43,782 bases of DNA from Actinomadura chibensis NBRC 106107 (GTDB lineage: Bacteria > Actinomycetota > Actinomycetes > Streptosporangiales > Streptosporangiaceae), in the NCBI RefSeq assembly GCF_001552135.1, contig NZ_BCQP01000081.1, forward strand, positions 1-43,782. The letters are read 5' to 3'. Below the pieces are notes generated by a model. It worked only from the letters and a program-made list of their open reading frames with translations. It made no database searches and was not told where the DNA came from. Shown one piece after another: positions 34,036 through 43,690 of the stretch (position 1 is the first letter of the stretch; each line of letters opens with the position of its first letter). A program made the position numbers and the translations under genes.

Positions 34036-34746
34036 ATGTCGACGCTGAACCGTCTGGTGCTGTGGAACATCGATCAGACCCTGGTCGACGTCGGGCGGGT
34101 CACCCGGGACGCCTACGCCGAGGCGTTCCAGCGGACCATCGGACGGCCGCTCGTCCGCCTCGCGCCCACCCCCGGCCGCACCGAGTCCGAGATCATCTTC
34201 GAGACCCTCGCGTTCAACGACGTCGTCACCACCGACGACCACCTGCCCGCCTTCTTCACCGCGCTGGCCGAGGCGTTCGCGAGCCGCCGCGCCGACCTGC
34301 GCACGCACGGCCGCGTCCTCGCGGGCGCGCGCGAGGCCGTCGAGGCGCTCGCGCACGTGCCCGGCGTCGTCCAGTCGGTGCTGACCGGATCGATGCAGCC
34401 GAACGCCGTCCTGAAGGTGACCGAGCTGGGCCTCGCGCCCCGGCTCGACCTGGACGCGGGCGGCTACGAGAACGGCGTCTACAGCAAGGCCGCCCTCCTC
34501 GAACTCGCCCGGACCCGCGCCGCCGAGCGGCACGGCGCCCGCTACCCCGAGTCGGCGACCGTCTACATCGCCGACTCGCCCCGCGACGTCCAGGCCGCGC
34601 GCATCGCGGGCTCGCCGATCATCGCGGTCGCCACCGGCAGCGCCACCGAGGCCGAGCTGCGCGCGGCGGGCGCGGACCGCGTCGTCGCGACCCTCGCCGA
34701 CACGAACGCCGTGGTCGGCGCGGTCGCCGAGCTGACCCGCATCTGA
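34036..34746 (+). CDS. HAD-like protein with Asn in place of the nucleophile Asp
   Basis: This 236-residue cytoplasmic HAD fold aligns to phosphoglycolate-phosphatase-like subfamily IA. Motif I reads LVLWNIDQTLVD: the position of the phosphorylated Asp is N11, while D13 is kept. Motif II is VLTGSM, a Lys occurs in ENGVYSKAAL, and motif IV is VYIADSPRDVQAA. Without the Asp nucleophile, phosphoester hydrolysis by the usual route should be lost, so it may be a regulatory or binding protein. The sequence reads clearly with no sign of decay elsewhere. The ATG at 34036 was chosen. It stands between pruA and the acyl-CoA ligase gene. Confidence 0.8.
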   Translation: MSTLNRLVLWNIDQTLVDVGRVTRDAYAEAFQRTIGRPLVRLAPTPGRTESEIIFETLAFNDVVTTDDHLPAFFTALAEAFASRRADLRTHGRVLAGAREAVEALAHVPGVVQSVLTGSMQPNAVLKVTELGLAPRLDLDAGGYENGVYSKAALLELARTRAAERHGARYPESATVYIADSPRDVQAARIAGSPIIAVATGSATEAELRAAGADRVVATLADTNAVVGAVAELTRI

Positions 34747-34819
34747 CCCCCCGCCGAGGCCGTGAGCTGCGGGTCGGGTAGGTTGCGCGGGATGCGGGGC
34801 GGGCCCGATATTGGGATGG

Positions 34820-34837
34820 CCGCGCGGCGCCGCGCGG
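34820..34837. other. 18-bp GC palindrome upstream of the acetoacetyl-CoA synthetase gene
   Basis: CCGCGCGGCGCCGCGCGG is a perfect palindrome ending 15 bp before the ATG. As RNA it could fold next to the ribosome binding site GGAGGGAG. In DNA of this GC content chance is a fair alternative. Confidence 0.35.
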
Positions 34838-34852
34838 CGGGGAGGGAGTGAG

Positions 34853-36808
34853 ATGTCCCGTGAGGTCAGCGAGGGCTCGACGCTGTGGGAGCCGTCCGAA
34901 GAGGTCGTCTCCAACGCGCGGGTGACCCACTTCGTCCACTGGCTGTGGGACCGGGGCGTCCTCACCGAGTCCTACGACGACCTGTGGCGCTGGTCGGTCA
35001 CGGAGGTCGACGCGTTCTGGGACGCGATCTGGTCGTACTTCCAGGTCGTCGGCGAGCGGGGCGACGGCCCCGTCCGGACGGGCGGCCCCATGCCGGTCGA
35101 CGGCCTGAAGTGGTTCCCCGGCGCCACGCTCAACTACGCGGCGAACGCGCTGCGCCGCGCCGAGGAGGCGCCGGACGAGACGGCCGTGGTCTTCCGCTCC
35201 GAGGCGGGCGGGCACCGCGTCATCTCGCACCGGGAGCTGGCGCTGCACGTGGCGGAGGTCCGCGCGGGCCTGGTCGAGCTGGGCGTCGGCAAGGGCGACC
35301 GGGTCGCCGCCTACGTCCCGAACATCCCCGAGGCGCTGATCTGCTTCCTCGCCACCGCGTCGCTCGGCGCGATCTGGTCGTCGTGCTCCCCCGACTTCGG
35401 CTCCTCCTCGGTGATCGACCGGTTCGCGCAGATCGAGCCCAAGGTGCTCATCGCCGTGGACGGCTACGCCTACAACGGCAAGCGGTTCGACCGCAGCGGC
35501 GTCGTCGCCGAGATCGAGGCCGCGCTGCCGACCCTCGCCGCCACCGTCCTGATCCCCTACCTCGACCCGGCCGCCACCCCGGACGGCCTGCGGGTCGGCA
35601 TGCACTACGGCGACCTGCCCCGTCCCGGGCACGACACCCTTGAGTTCGAGGCCGTCCCGTTCGACCATCCCCTGTGGGTCGTCTACTCGTCCGGCACGAC
35701 GGGCTTGCCCAAGCCGCTCGTGCACGGGCACGGCGGGGTCGTCCTTGAGCACCTCAAGGCACTGTCCTTCCACCAGGACCTCGGGCCAGAGGACGTCTTC
35801 TTCTGGTACACCACGACCGGCTGGATGATGTGGAACTACCTCATCGGCGGTCTCCTGGTGGGTTCGACCGTCGTCATGTACGACGGCGCCCCCGTCGAGC
35901 TGTGGAAGCTCGCCGCCGAGAGCGGCGTCACCTACATGGGGGTCGGCGCGCCGTACATCATGGCGTCCGCCAAGGAGGGACGGCGCCCGGGCGAGGAACA
36001 CGACCTGTCGGGGCTGCGCGGCATCGGCTCGACCGGGTCACCGCTCCCGCCCGAGGGGTTCGCGTGGGTGTACGACGCGGTCGGCGGCGACCTGCTGCTC
36101 GGCTCGTTCTCCGGCGGCACCGACCTGTGCACCGGGTTCGTCGGCCCGTCGCCGCTGCTGCCGCTGCGCGCGGGCGTCATCCAGTGCCGCGGCCTCGGCG
36201 CGAAGGTGGAGGCGTTCGGCGACGACGGCAAGCCCGTCGTGGACGAGGTCGGCGAACTGGTCATCACCGAGCCCATGCCGTCCATGCCGGTCTTCTTCTG
36301 GAACGACGAGAACGGCGAGCGCTACCGCGAGTCCTATTTCGACATGTTCCCGGACACCTGGCGGCACGGCGACTGGCTGAAGATCCTCCCGGACGGCGGC
36401 TGCGTCATCTACGGGCGGTCCGACTCCACCCTGAACAGGGGCGGCGTCCGGATGGGGACGTCCGACTTCTACCGCGTCGTCGAGGCGTTCGACGAGATCG
36501 CCGACAGCCTCGTGATCGACACCGGACGGCTCGGCCGGGAGGGCAGGCTGCTGCTGTACGTCCAGCTCGCCGAGGGCGCGTCGCTCGGCGACGAGCTGCT
36601 CGGACGGCTCAAGCGCGAGCTGCGGACGGCGCTGTCGCCGCGGCACGTCCCGGACGAGATCCACGCCGTCCCCGGCATCCCGCGCACCCTGTCGGGCAAG
36701 AAGCTGGAGGTCCCCGTCCGCAAGATCCTCCAGGGCACCCCGGTGGACAAGGCGGCCAACCGCGACTCCATGGCCAACCCGGAAGTCCTCGAACACTTCA
36801 CCCCCTAG
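34853..36808 (+). CDS. Acetoacetate-CoA ligase (acetoacetyl-CoA synthetase)
   Basis: This cytoplasmic ATP-dependent ligase makes acetoacetyl-CoA from acetoacetate and CoA. Length is 651 residues, normal for the family. The N-terminal ACAS domain has LWEPSEEVVSNARVTHF and LKWFPGATLNYAANAL. The AMP-binding signature YSSGTTGLPKPLVHGHGG is at ~279-296, with WYTTTGWMMWNYLIGGLL and GSFSGGTDLCTGFVG. The C-terminal WRHGDWLKILPDGG and the adenylation Lys in RTLSGKKLEVPVRK are present. The combination GGTDLCTGF with FWYTTTGWMMWN is typical of AacS rather than Acs. GGAGGGAG lies ~6 nt before the ATG at 34853. No co-transcribed ketone-body genes are adjacent. Confidence 0.92.
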   Translation: MSREVSEGSTLWEPSEEVVSNARVTHFVHWLWDRGVLTESYDDLWRWSVTEVDAFWDAIWSYFQVVGERGDGPVRTGGPMPVDGLKWFPGATLNYAANALRRAEEAPDETAVVFRSEAGGHRVISHRELALHVAEVRAGLVELGVGKGDRVAAYVPNIPEALICFLATASLGAIWSSCSPDFGSSSVIDRFAQIEPKVLIAVDGYAYNGKRFDRSGVVAEIEAALPTLAATVLIPYLDPAATPDGLRVGMHYGDLPRPGHDTLEFEAVPFDHPLWVVYSSGTTGLPKPLVHGHGGVVLEHLKALSFHQDLGPEDVFFWYTTTGWMMWNYLIGGLLVGSTVVMYDGAPVELWKLAAESGVTYMGVGAPYIMASAKEGRRPGEEHDLSGLRGIGSTGSPLPPEGFAWVYDAVGGDLLLGSFSGGTDLCTGFVGPSPLLPLRAGVIQCRGLGAKVEAFGDDGKPVVDEVGELVITEPMPSMPVFFWNDENGERYRESYFDMFPDTWRHGDWLKILPDGGCVIYGRSDSTLNRGGVRMGTSDFYRVVEAFDEIADSLVIDTGRLGREGRLLLYVQLAEGASLGDELLGRLKRELRTALSPRHVPDEIHAVPGIPRTLSGKKLEVPVRKILQGTPVDKAANRDSMANPEVLEHFTP

Positions 36809-36838
36809 TCGGATTCTGCCCGCATTAAGGTTGTCCTC

Positions 36839-36854
36839 CGGCCATACGTGGCCG
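36839..36854 (+). terminator. Short hairpin after the ligase gene
   Basis: CGGCCA (36839-36844) and TGGCCG (36849-36854) form a 6-bp stem with a TACG loop, 31 bp after the stop. There is no T-run, so it is weak support for termination. The rest of the 193-bp gap before the kinase shows no clear promoter. Confidence 0.3.
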
Positions 36855-37001
36855 AGGGGACGCGGTGCTCCAGAACACACCGTAAGGTCGCATGACCGGG
36901 TGAACTTCACGCGGGCCTCAGGCGTCTCACAGTCGGAGGGGTGATCCGGGCCGAGGGGGCATCACGCGGCCCGTCGATCGAGGAGAGGGACGGTTCCACG
37001 C

Positions 37002-38582
37002 ATGGAGGTTGGGGCGCTGCGGTCCGGTGACCCGGATCGGCTGGGGAGGTACGCCCTGATCGGCCGGGTGGGCGAAGGCGGCCAGGGCACCGTCTTCCTC
37101 GGCACGGACGACGACGGCAGGCAGGTCGCGGTCAAGCTGCTGCACGCCGAGCTGACGTCCGACGACAAGGCCAGGGCGCGGTTCCTGCGCGAGCTGGAGG
37201 TCGCCAAGCAGGTCGCGCCGTTCTGCACCGCGCAGGTGATCGACGCCGACGCGACCGGCGAGCGGCCCTACATCGTCAGCGAGTACGTGCGCGGGCCGTC
37301 GCTGAACCAGCAGGTCCTGGAGCACGGCCCGCTGGACGGCGCGGCCCTCGACCGGCTCGCCGTCGGCACCGCGACCGCGCTCGCCGCGATCCACCAGGCG
37401 AAGATCGTCCACCGCGACTTCAAGCCGCACAACGTGCTGATCGGCCCGGACGGCCCGCGCGTCATCGACTTCGGCGTCGCCCGCGCGATCAGCGCCGGGA
37501 CGACGCTCACCAGCCGGGTGATCGGCACGCCGTCCTACATGGCGCCCGAGCAGATCGGCGGCGACGAGGTCGGCACGCCCGCCGACGTGTTCTGCTGGGC
37601 GGCGACCCTCGTGTTCGCCGCCACCGGCGAGCCCCCGTTCGGCCAGGACACGATCCCCGCCGTGATCAACCGCATCCTGAACGAGGAGCCCGACCTCGGC
37701 GACCTCGGCGGCGCGCTGCGCGAGCTGGTGCTCGACTGCCTGGAGAAGGACCCGGCCGACCGGCCCGGCGCCCGGCAGGTGCTGATGCGGCTGCTCGGCC
37801 ACGACGACGCCTCGCTGCACGGGCCGCGGCGGCGCGACGCCCGCCCCGCCGACGACACCGACGAGAACGCGATGCTGGCCGCGGGCTCGGTCCGCGCCGC
37901 CGAGGCCGTCACCGGCGACGTCTTCGACCCCGACCCGGTGTTCGGCGACGACCCCGTCTTCGACGACGACGCCGCCTACGACGACGAGCCCGTCTTCAAC
38001 GACCCGGAGGCGTCCCCGGCCGCGGCGGCGTTCCACAGCGCGTCCGGGCGGTCCGGCGACGACCCGGACGACGACCTCCTGCAGACCCCGACCGAGTGGG
38101 CCGCCGGGAACACGCTGCCCCGCGACCTCGACCCGGCCGGGCCCGGCGACGACCCCGAGCGCCGCCGCGGCCTGCGCGGCGTGCTCGCGGGCTCCGGCCG
38201 CTCGGCCGTGCTCGCCGGGGCCGCCGCGCTGTTCGTGGCGATCGTCGTCGTGTCGTCGGTCCTCGCGCTCAGCTCCGGCGACAAGGGCAAGGCGGGGCAG
38301 AAGGTCGCCGACCCGAGCGCGCCGCCCACCTCGTCCGGCTCCGTCCCGAGCATGGAGCTGCCGACGACCCGCAAGCCCGCGCACACCCAGACCGCGCCGA
38401 CGTACCAGCCGACGCCGTCCTCGGAGTCGCCGTCCGACAGCCCGACCCCGACCAGCCCGACCCCGACCGGCACCAAGCCGACCAAGCCGACGCCGACCGA
38501 CTCGCACGAGCCGCCCGACCCCTCAAGCGGCCCGGGAGACCCCTCGGGGCCGCCCGACCCGTCGTCCAAACCCGGTCCCTAG
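37002..38582 (+). CDS. Transmembrane Ser/Thr protein kinase (PknB-like catalytic domain)
   Basis: This is a membrane-anchored Hanks-type kinase of 526 residues. The kinase domain is ~17-265: P-loop GRVGEGGQGTVFLG, ATP Lys K45 (VAVKLL), catalytic loop IVHRDFKPHN (D139, K141, N144), metal DFG at 156-158, then GTPSYMAPEQ. It is a non-RD-like HRDF variant that keeps all key residues. An acidic linker (~280-370) has repeated [D/E]PVF motifs. One TM at ~401-423 is followed by a Ser/Thr/Pro-rich extracellular tail of ~100 residues without PASTA repeats, so no muropeptide-sensor domain is visible. The ATG at 37002 follows GAGAGGGACGG. It lies just upstream of NAD-GDH. Confidence 0.92.
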   Translation: MEVGALRSGDPDRLGRYALIGRVGEGGQGTVFLGTDDDGRQVAVKLLHAELTSDDKARARFLRELEVAKQVAPFCTAQVIDADATGERPYIVSEYVRGPSLNQQVLEHGPLDGAALDRLAVGTATALAAIHQAKIVHRDFKPHNVLIGPDGPRVIDFGVARAISAGTTLTSRVIGTPSYMAPEQIGGDEVGTPADVFCWAATLVFAATGEPPFGQDTIPAVINRILNEEPDLGDLGGALRELVLDCLEKDPADRPGARQVLMRLLGHDDASLHGPRRRDARPADDTDENAMLAAGSVRAAEAVTGDVFDPDPVFGDDPVFDDDAAYDDEPVFNDPEASPAAAAFHSASGRSGDDPDDDLLQTPTEWAAGNTLPRDLDPAGPGDDPERRRGLRGVLAGSGRSAVLAGAAALFVAIVVVSSVLALSSGDKGKAGQKVADPSAPPTSSGSVPSMELPTTRKPAHTQTAPTYQPTPSSESPSDSPTPTSPTPTGTKPTKPTPTDSHEPPDPSSGPGDPSGPPDPSSKPGP

Positions 38583-38798
38583 CAGGGCTTTCACAAGATC
38601 CGTCCCAACCCCTGGGACGAGTTCGGCGATCCTCGACGGGCCCCCGCGACGGCCTGGCAGGCTGGGATGGGCAGGGTGGGGCAGGCCACGCCGCCGTCCC
38701 GGCCGGGCAGGTCGGCTTTGCGGCGTTTGGTAGCTACGCTCGTGCAGTGAGCGTCGCCACAACGGGGTGGCGAAGGTTCTTCAGGGGAGTTGTTGGTG

Positions 38799-41700
38799 AT
38801 GGGCGGCATGCTCGATCAAGCGAAGGACGACCTGCTCAGGCGGGCCGCGGAAACGTGCGCGCGGCGGCCGGGGGCGCGCGGGGAGGACCTGGAGGAGGCC
38901 GTCGCCTACCTCCGGCTCTACTACCGCCACGTCGACCGCGAGGACCTGCTGTCCCGCGACCCGGCCGACGTCTGCGGCCCGGCGATGGCGCACCGCGCGC
39001 TCGGCGAGGAGCGGCCGCAGGGGCGCGCGAAGGTGCGCGTCTTCACGCCGACGCTGGAGGAGGACGGCTGGGACCCGGGCCACACGGTCGTCCAGGTCGT
39101 CACCGACGACATGCCGTTCCTCGTCGACTCGGTGACGATGGAGCTGTCCCGGCACCAGCTCGCCACGCATTTGATCGTCCACCCGCTGCTCGGCGTGGAC
39201 CGCGACGTCGCGGGCCACCTGCGCGCCTTCCGCGGCAAGCTCGACAGCGACACCGACATCGACGAATCATGGATGCACATCGAGGTCGACCGGACGAGCG
39301 ACCCGGCCGCCCTCGACCGGCTTGAGAAGGACCTGCTGCGCGTGTTGCAGGACGTCCGCGTCGCCGTCGAGGACGAGCCGAAGATGCGCGCCCGCGCCGG
39401 GGAGGTCGCCGCCGCCATCAAGGCGGCCGCGCCGCCGCTGCCGGACAAGGAGCTCGCCGAGGGCGTCGAGCTGCTCGACTGGCTCGCCGACGGCCACTTC
39501 ACCTTCCTCGGCTACCGCGACTACACCCTCACCGAGGGCGAGGACGCGGAGGGGCGCCACGGCCTCGCCCTGCGCCCCGAGCCGGGCACCGGCCTCGGCC
39601 TGCTGCGCAGCGACAAGCGCGAGTCCGACAGCTTCGCGGCGCTGCCGCCCGAGGTGCGCGCGAAGGCGACGGAGAAGCGCCTGCTCGTCATCACCAAGGC
39701 GAACTCGCGCTCGACCGTCCATCGGCCGCTGTACCTCGACTACATCGGGGTGAAGAAGTTCGACGCGTCCGGCGCGGTCATCGGCGAGCGGCGCTTCCTC
39801 GGCCTGTTCACCCACGTCGCCTACAGCGAGTCGATCGCGCACGTGCCCGTCCTCAAGCGCAAGCTGGAGGAGGTGCTCGACCAGGCCGGGTTCACCCCCG
39901 ACAGCTACGACGGGCAGGACCTCGTCGAGACGCTGGAGGGCTACCCGCGCGACGAGCTGTTCCAGATGTCGGTGGACGACCTGCTCCCCATCGCGCTCGG
40001 CGTGCTGCGGCTGCGCGAGCGCCGCCAGCTCAAGCTGTTCCTGCGCAAGGACATGTACGGCCGCTACATGTCCTGCATGGTCTACCTGCCGCGCGACCGG
40101 TACACCACCAAGATCCGGCTGCGCATCCAGGAGCTGCTGAAGGAGGCGTTCGAGGGCGTCAGCGTCGACTACAGCGCGAACGTCACCGAGTCGAACCTCG
40201 CGCGGCTGCACGTCGTGGTGCGGGGCGAGCGCGGCCATCCGCTGCCCGACGTCGACGTGTCCAACCTGGAGGACCGGCTCGCCGCCGCCATCCGCTCCTG
40301 GGAGGACGACCTCGCCGACGCGATCCTCGACCAGTGCGGCGAGGAACGTTCCGGGACGCTCTCCCGCCGCTTCGGCGAGGCGTTCCCCGAGGGCTACAAG
40401 GCCGACTTCCCCGCCCGCACCGCCGTCGCCGACCTGCGCCGCCTGGACGACCTGTCCGGCGACACCGACACCTCGATCGACCTGTACGAGCCGGACGGCG
40501 CCGAGCCCGGCGAGCGGCGCCTGAAGATCTACCGGCTGGGCGAGCCGATCTCGCTGTCGCGGGTGCTGCCGCTGCTGCACAACATGGGCGTCGAGGTGAT
40601 CGACGAACGGCCCTACGAGATCACCTCGGCCGAGGGCCGGCGCTACTGGATCTACGACCTCGGCCTGCGGTACCGGCAGCCCGCCGACGTCGCGGAGGAG
40701 TCGGTCAAGGACCTGTTCCAGGAGGCGTTCACCCGGCTGTGGCGCGGTGAGATCGAGAACGACGGGTTCAACGCGCTCGTCCTGCACGTCGGGCTGAACT
40801 GGTGGCAGGCGATGATCCTGCGCTCCTACGCCCTGTACCTGCGCCAGGCCGGGACGACGTTCTCCAAGCGGTACATCGAGCAGGTGCTGCTGCGGAACTC
40901 CTCGATCACGCGGCTGCTCGTCCGGCTGTGGGAGAGCCGCCTCGACCCGTCCCTGCAGGGCGGCGAGGAGGAGCGCAGCGCCGGGATCACCGAGGAGCTG
41001 CAGGGCAAGCTGGACGAGGTCGCGAGCCTCGACGAGGACCGCATCCTGCGCGCCTACCTGTCGCTCATCCAGGCGACGCTGCGCACGAACCACTACCAGG
41101 GCAAGCCGTACCTGGCGATGAAGTTCGACCCGCAGGGCATCCCCGACCTGCCCGAGCCCCGCCCGAAGTACGAGGTGTTCGTGTACTCGCCGAAGGTCGA
41201 GGGCGTGCACCTGCGGTTCGGGTCGGTGGCGCGCGGCGGGCTGCGCTGGTCCGACCGCCGCGAGGACTTCCGCACCGAGATCCTCGGCCTGGTCAAGGCG
41301 CAGGCGGTGAAGAACACGGTGATCGTCCCGGCGGGGGCGAAGGGCGGGTTCGTCGGCAAGCAGCTGCCCGACCCGTCCGTCGACCGCGACGCCTGGTGGC
41401 AGGCCGGGATCGCCTGCTACAAGGACTTCATCTCCGGTCTGCTCGACATCACCGACAACCTGGTGGACGGGAAGGTCGTCCCGCCGCCGAACGTCGTCCG
41501 GCACGACGGGGACGACACCTACCTGGTCGTCGCGGCCGACAAGGGCACCGCGACGTTCTCCGACATCGCGAACGGGGTCGCCGCCGAGTACGGCTTCTGG
41601 CTCGGGGACGCGTTCGCCTCCGGCGGGTCGGTCGGCTACGACCACAAGGGCATGGGCATCACCGCCCGCGGCGCCTGGGAGTCGGTGAAGTACCACTTCC

Positions 41701-43655
41701 GCGCGCTGGGCAAGGACGTCCAGAACGAGGAGTTCACCGCCGTCGGCATCGGCGACATGTCCGGGGACGTGTTCGGCAACGGGATGCTGCTCTCCGAGCA
41801 CACGCGCCTCGTCGCGGCGTTCGACCACCGGCACATCTTCGTCGACCCCGACCCCGACCCGGCGGTCTCCTTCGCCGAGCGCCGCCGCCTGTTCGAGCTG
41901 CCGCGCAGCAGTTGGGGCGACTACGACACCGCGCTGATCTCCAAGGGCGGCGGCGTGTTCCCGCGCACCGCCAAGTCGATCGCGCTGACCCCGCAGATGC
42001 GCGCCGTCCTCGGCATCGCCGACGGCGTCAAGGCGCTCGCCCCGTTCGAGCTGATCAGGGCCGTCCTCAAGGCGCCCGTCGACCTGCTGTGGAACGGCGG
42101 CATCGGCACCTACGTCAAGTCGTCCGCCGAGAACCACGCCGACGTCGGCGACAAGGCCAACGACCCCGTCCGGGTGGACGGCGGCGAGCTGCGCTGCAAG
42201 GTGGTCGGCGAGGGCGGCAACCTCGGCGTCACCCAGCTCGGCCGGATCGAGTTCGCCCGCGGCGGCGGACTCATCAACACCGACTTCATCGACAACTCCG
42301 CCGGGGTCGACACGTCCGACCACGAGGTCAACATCAAGATCCTGCTCGACCAGGCGGTGCGGGACGGCGAGCTGACCGGCGAGCGGCGCGACGGCCTGCT
42401 CTACGAGATGACCGACGAAGTCGGACGGCTCGTCCTGCGCGACAACTACGCGCAGAACGTCGTGCTGGCCGCGGCCCGCGCGCAGGCGCCCGCGATGCTC
42501 CACATCCATGCCCGCTACATGCGAAAACTCGAACGGGAGGGCCGCCTCCAGCGGCGCCTCGAATTCCTCCCGGACGACAAGGCCCTCGCCGAGCGGCGGC
42601 AGTCCGGGCTCGGGCTCACCAGCCCCGAGTTCTCCGTCCTGCTCGCCTACGCCAAGCTCGCCCTCGACCACGACCTGGTCGCGTCCGACCTGGCCGACGA
42701 CCCCTACCTGGAGTCGTGGCTGGTCGACTACTTCCCGACCCCGCTGCGCGAGCGGTTCCGCCCCTACATGGACCGGCACCCCCTGCGCCGCGAGATCATC
42801 ACCACCGCCGTGGTGAACGACCTGATCAACGCCAGCGGCTCCACGTTCGTGTTCCGGATGAACGAGGAGACGGGCGCGTCGTCGTCCGACATCGCCCGCG
42901 CCTACCTCGTCGCCCGCGACGTGTTCGAGATGCCGAAGTTCTGGCGGTCGGTCGAGGAACTGTCCGGCCAGGTGGACGAGTCGACGCAGATCGCGATGCT
43001 GCTGGAGGCGCGCAAGCTCACCGAGCGCGGCGCCCGCTGGCTGCTGCACAACCGGCGCCCGCCGTTCGACATCCGCGAGACGATCGACTTCTTCGCGGGC
43101 AGCGCCGCCACGCTCAGCACGCACCTGTCGAAGCTCCTCGTCGGCCTGGACCTGTCCGCCTTCGAGCAGCGCCGCGACGGGTTCGCGCAGCGCGGCGTCC
43201 CGGACGAGCTGGCCGAGCGGTGCGCGACGTTCGTCCCCGCCTTCTCCACGTTCGACCTCGTGGGCATCGCCCACGACACGGCACGCCCGGTGGAGGAGGT
43301 CGCGGAGGTCTACTTCGACCTCGCGGACCGGCTGCAGCTGTCCCGGCTCCGCGAACGGATCATCGCGCTGCCCCGCGACGACAAGTGGCGCTCGATGGCC
43401 CGCTCCGCGCTCCGCGACGACCTGTACACCGCCCACGCGGCCCTGACCAGGGACGTCCTCGTCACCAGCGAACCCGGCGGCCAGCCGGAGGAGCGCATGG
43501 TGCACTGGGCGGAGAAGAACAGGCCGGCCGTCCAACGCGCCCAGCAGACGCTCAGCGAGATCTGGGAGAGCGACAGCTTCGACCTGGCGACCCTCTCCGT
43601 CGCCCTGGGCGCGATCCGCACCCTGGTCACCGCCAGCTCCCTCCCGGCTGATTAA
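38799..43655 (+). CDS. gdh: NAD-specific glutamate dehydrogenase, large (L1600/GDH2-like) type
   Basis: This cytoplasmic enzyme oxidatively deaminates glutamate to 2-oxoglutarate and ammonia. Length is 1618 residues from the ATG at 38799; GTG 38796 and TTG 38790 are alternatives, and GGGGAG lies just upstream. The long N-terminal regulatory part (~1-700, ACT-like) includes DDMPFLVDSVTMEL. The catalytic region ~780-1250 has GGLRWSDRREDFRTEILGLV, KNTVIVPAGAKGGFVGKQLP, FSDIANGVAAEYGFWLGDAF with GGSVGYDHKGMGITARGAW, and FTAVGIGDMSGDVFGNGML for NAD binding. A C-terminal helical domain completes it. In mycobacteria and Streptomyces this enzyme class is controlled by effectors and by phospho-signalling through GarA. 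The adjacent kinase suggests similar control (inference). Confidence 0.96.
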   Translation: MGGMLDQAKDDLLRRAAETCARRPGARGEDLEEAVAYLRLYYRHVDREDLLSRDPADVCGPAMAHRALGEERPQGRAKVRVFTPTLEEDGWDPGHTVVQVVTDDMPFLVDSVTMELSRHQLATHLIVHPLLGVDRDVAGHLRAFRGKLDSDTDIDESWMHIEVDRTSDPAALDRLEKDLLRVLQDVRVAVEDEPKMRARAGEVAAAIKAAAPPLPDKELAEGVELLDWLADGHFTFLGYRDYTLTEGEDAEGRHGLALRPEPGTGLGLLRSDKRESDSFAALPPEVRAKATEKRLLVITKANSRSTVHRPLYLDYIGVKKFDASGAVIGERRFLGLFTHVAYSESIAHVPVLKRKLEEVLDQAGFTPDSYDGQDLVETLEGYPRDELFQMSVDDLLPIALGVLRLRERRQLKLFLRKDMYGRYMSCMVYLPRDRYTTKIRLRIQELLKEAFEGVSVDYSANVTESNLARLHVVVRGERGHPLPDVDVSNLEDRLAAAIRSWEDDLADAILDQCGEERSGTLSRRFGEAFPEGYKADFPARTAVADLRRLDDLSGDTDTSIDLYEPDGAEPGERRLKIYRLGEPISLSRVLPLLHNMGVEVIDERPYEITSAEGRRYWIYDLGLRYRQPADVAEESVKDLFQEAFTRLWRGEIENDGFNALVLHVGLNWWQAMILRSYALYLRQAGTTFSKRYIEQVLLRNSSITRLLVRLWESRLDPSLQGGEEERSAGITEELQGKLDEVASLDEDRILRAYLSLIQATLRTNHYQGKPYLAMKFDPQGIPDLPEPRPKYEVFVYSPKVEGVHLRFGSVARGGLRWSDRREDFRTEILGLVKAQAVKNTVIVPAGAKGGFVGKQLPDPSVDRDAWWQAGIACYKDFISGLLDITDNLVDGKVVPPPNVVRHDGDDTYLVVAADKGTATFSDIANGVAAEYGFWLGDAFASGGSVGYDHKGMGITARGAWESVKYHFRALGKDVQNEEFTAVGIGDMSGDVFGNGMLLSEHTRLVAAFDHRHIFVDPDPDPAVSFAERRRLFELPRSSWGDYDTALISKGGGVFPRTAKSIALTPQMRAVLGIADGVKALAPFELIRAVLKAPVDLLWNGGIGTYVKSSAENHADVGDKANDPVRVDGGELRCKVVGEGGNLGVTQLGRIEFARGGGLINTDFIDNSAGVDTSDHEVNIKILLDQAVRDGELTGERRDGLLYEMTDEVGRLVLRDNYAQNVVLAAARAQAPAMLHIHARYMRKLEREGRLQRRLEFLPDDKALAERRQSGLGLTSPEFSVLLAYAKLALDHDLVASDLADDPYLESWLVDYFPTPLRERFRPYMDRHPLRREIITTAVVNDLINASGSTFVFRMNEETGASSSDIARAYLVARDVFEMPKFWRSVEELSGQVDESTQIAMLLEARKLTERGARWLLHNRRPPFDIRETIDFFAGSAATLSTHLSKLLVGLDLSAFEQRRDGFAQRGVPDELAERCATFVPAFSTFDLVGIAHDTARPVEEVAEVYFDLADRLQLSRLRERIIALPRDDKWRSMARSALRDDLYTAHAALTRDVLVTSEPGGQPEERMVHWAEKNRPAVQRAQQTLSEIWESDSFDLATLSVALGAIRTLVTASSLPAD

Positions 43656-43656
43656 C

Positions 43657-43678
43657 CCAGGGGGGGCGACCCCCCTGG
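43657..43678 (+). terminator. Terminator-like hairpin after gdh
   Basis: CCAGGGGGG (43657-43665) pairs perfectly with CCCCCCTGG (43670-43678) around GCGA, a GNRA-type tetraloop. It begins 2 bp after the gdh stop. There is no T-run, as is common in high-GC actinobacteria. Confidence 0.75.
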
Positions 43679-43690
43679 AACCCCCCGTTA

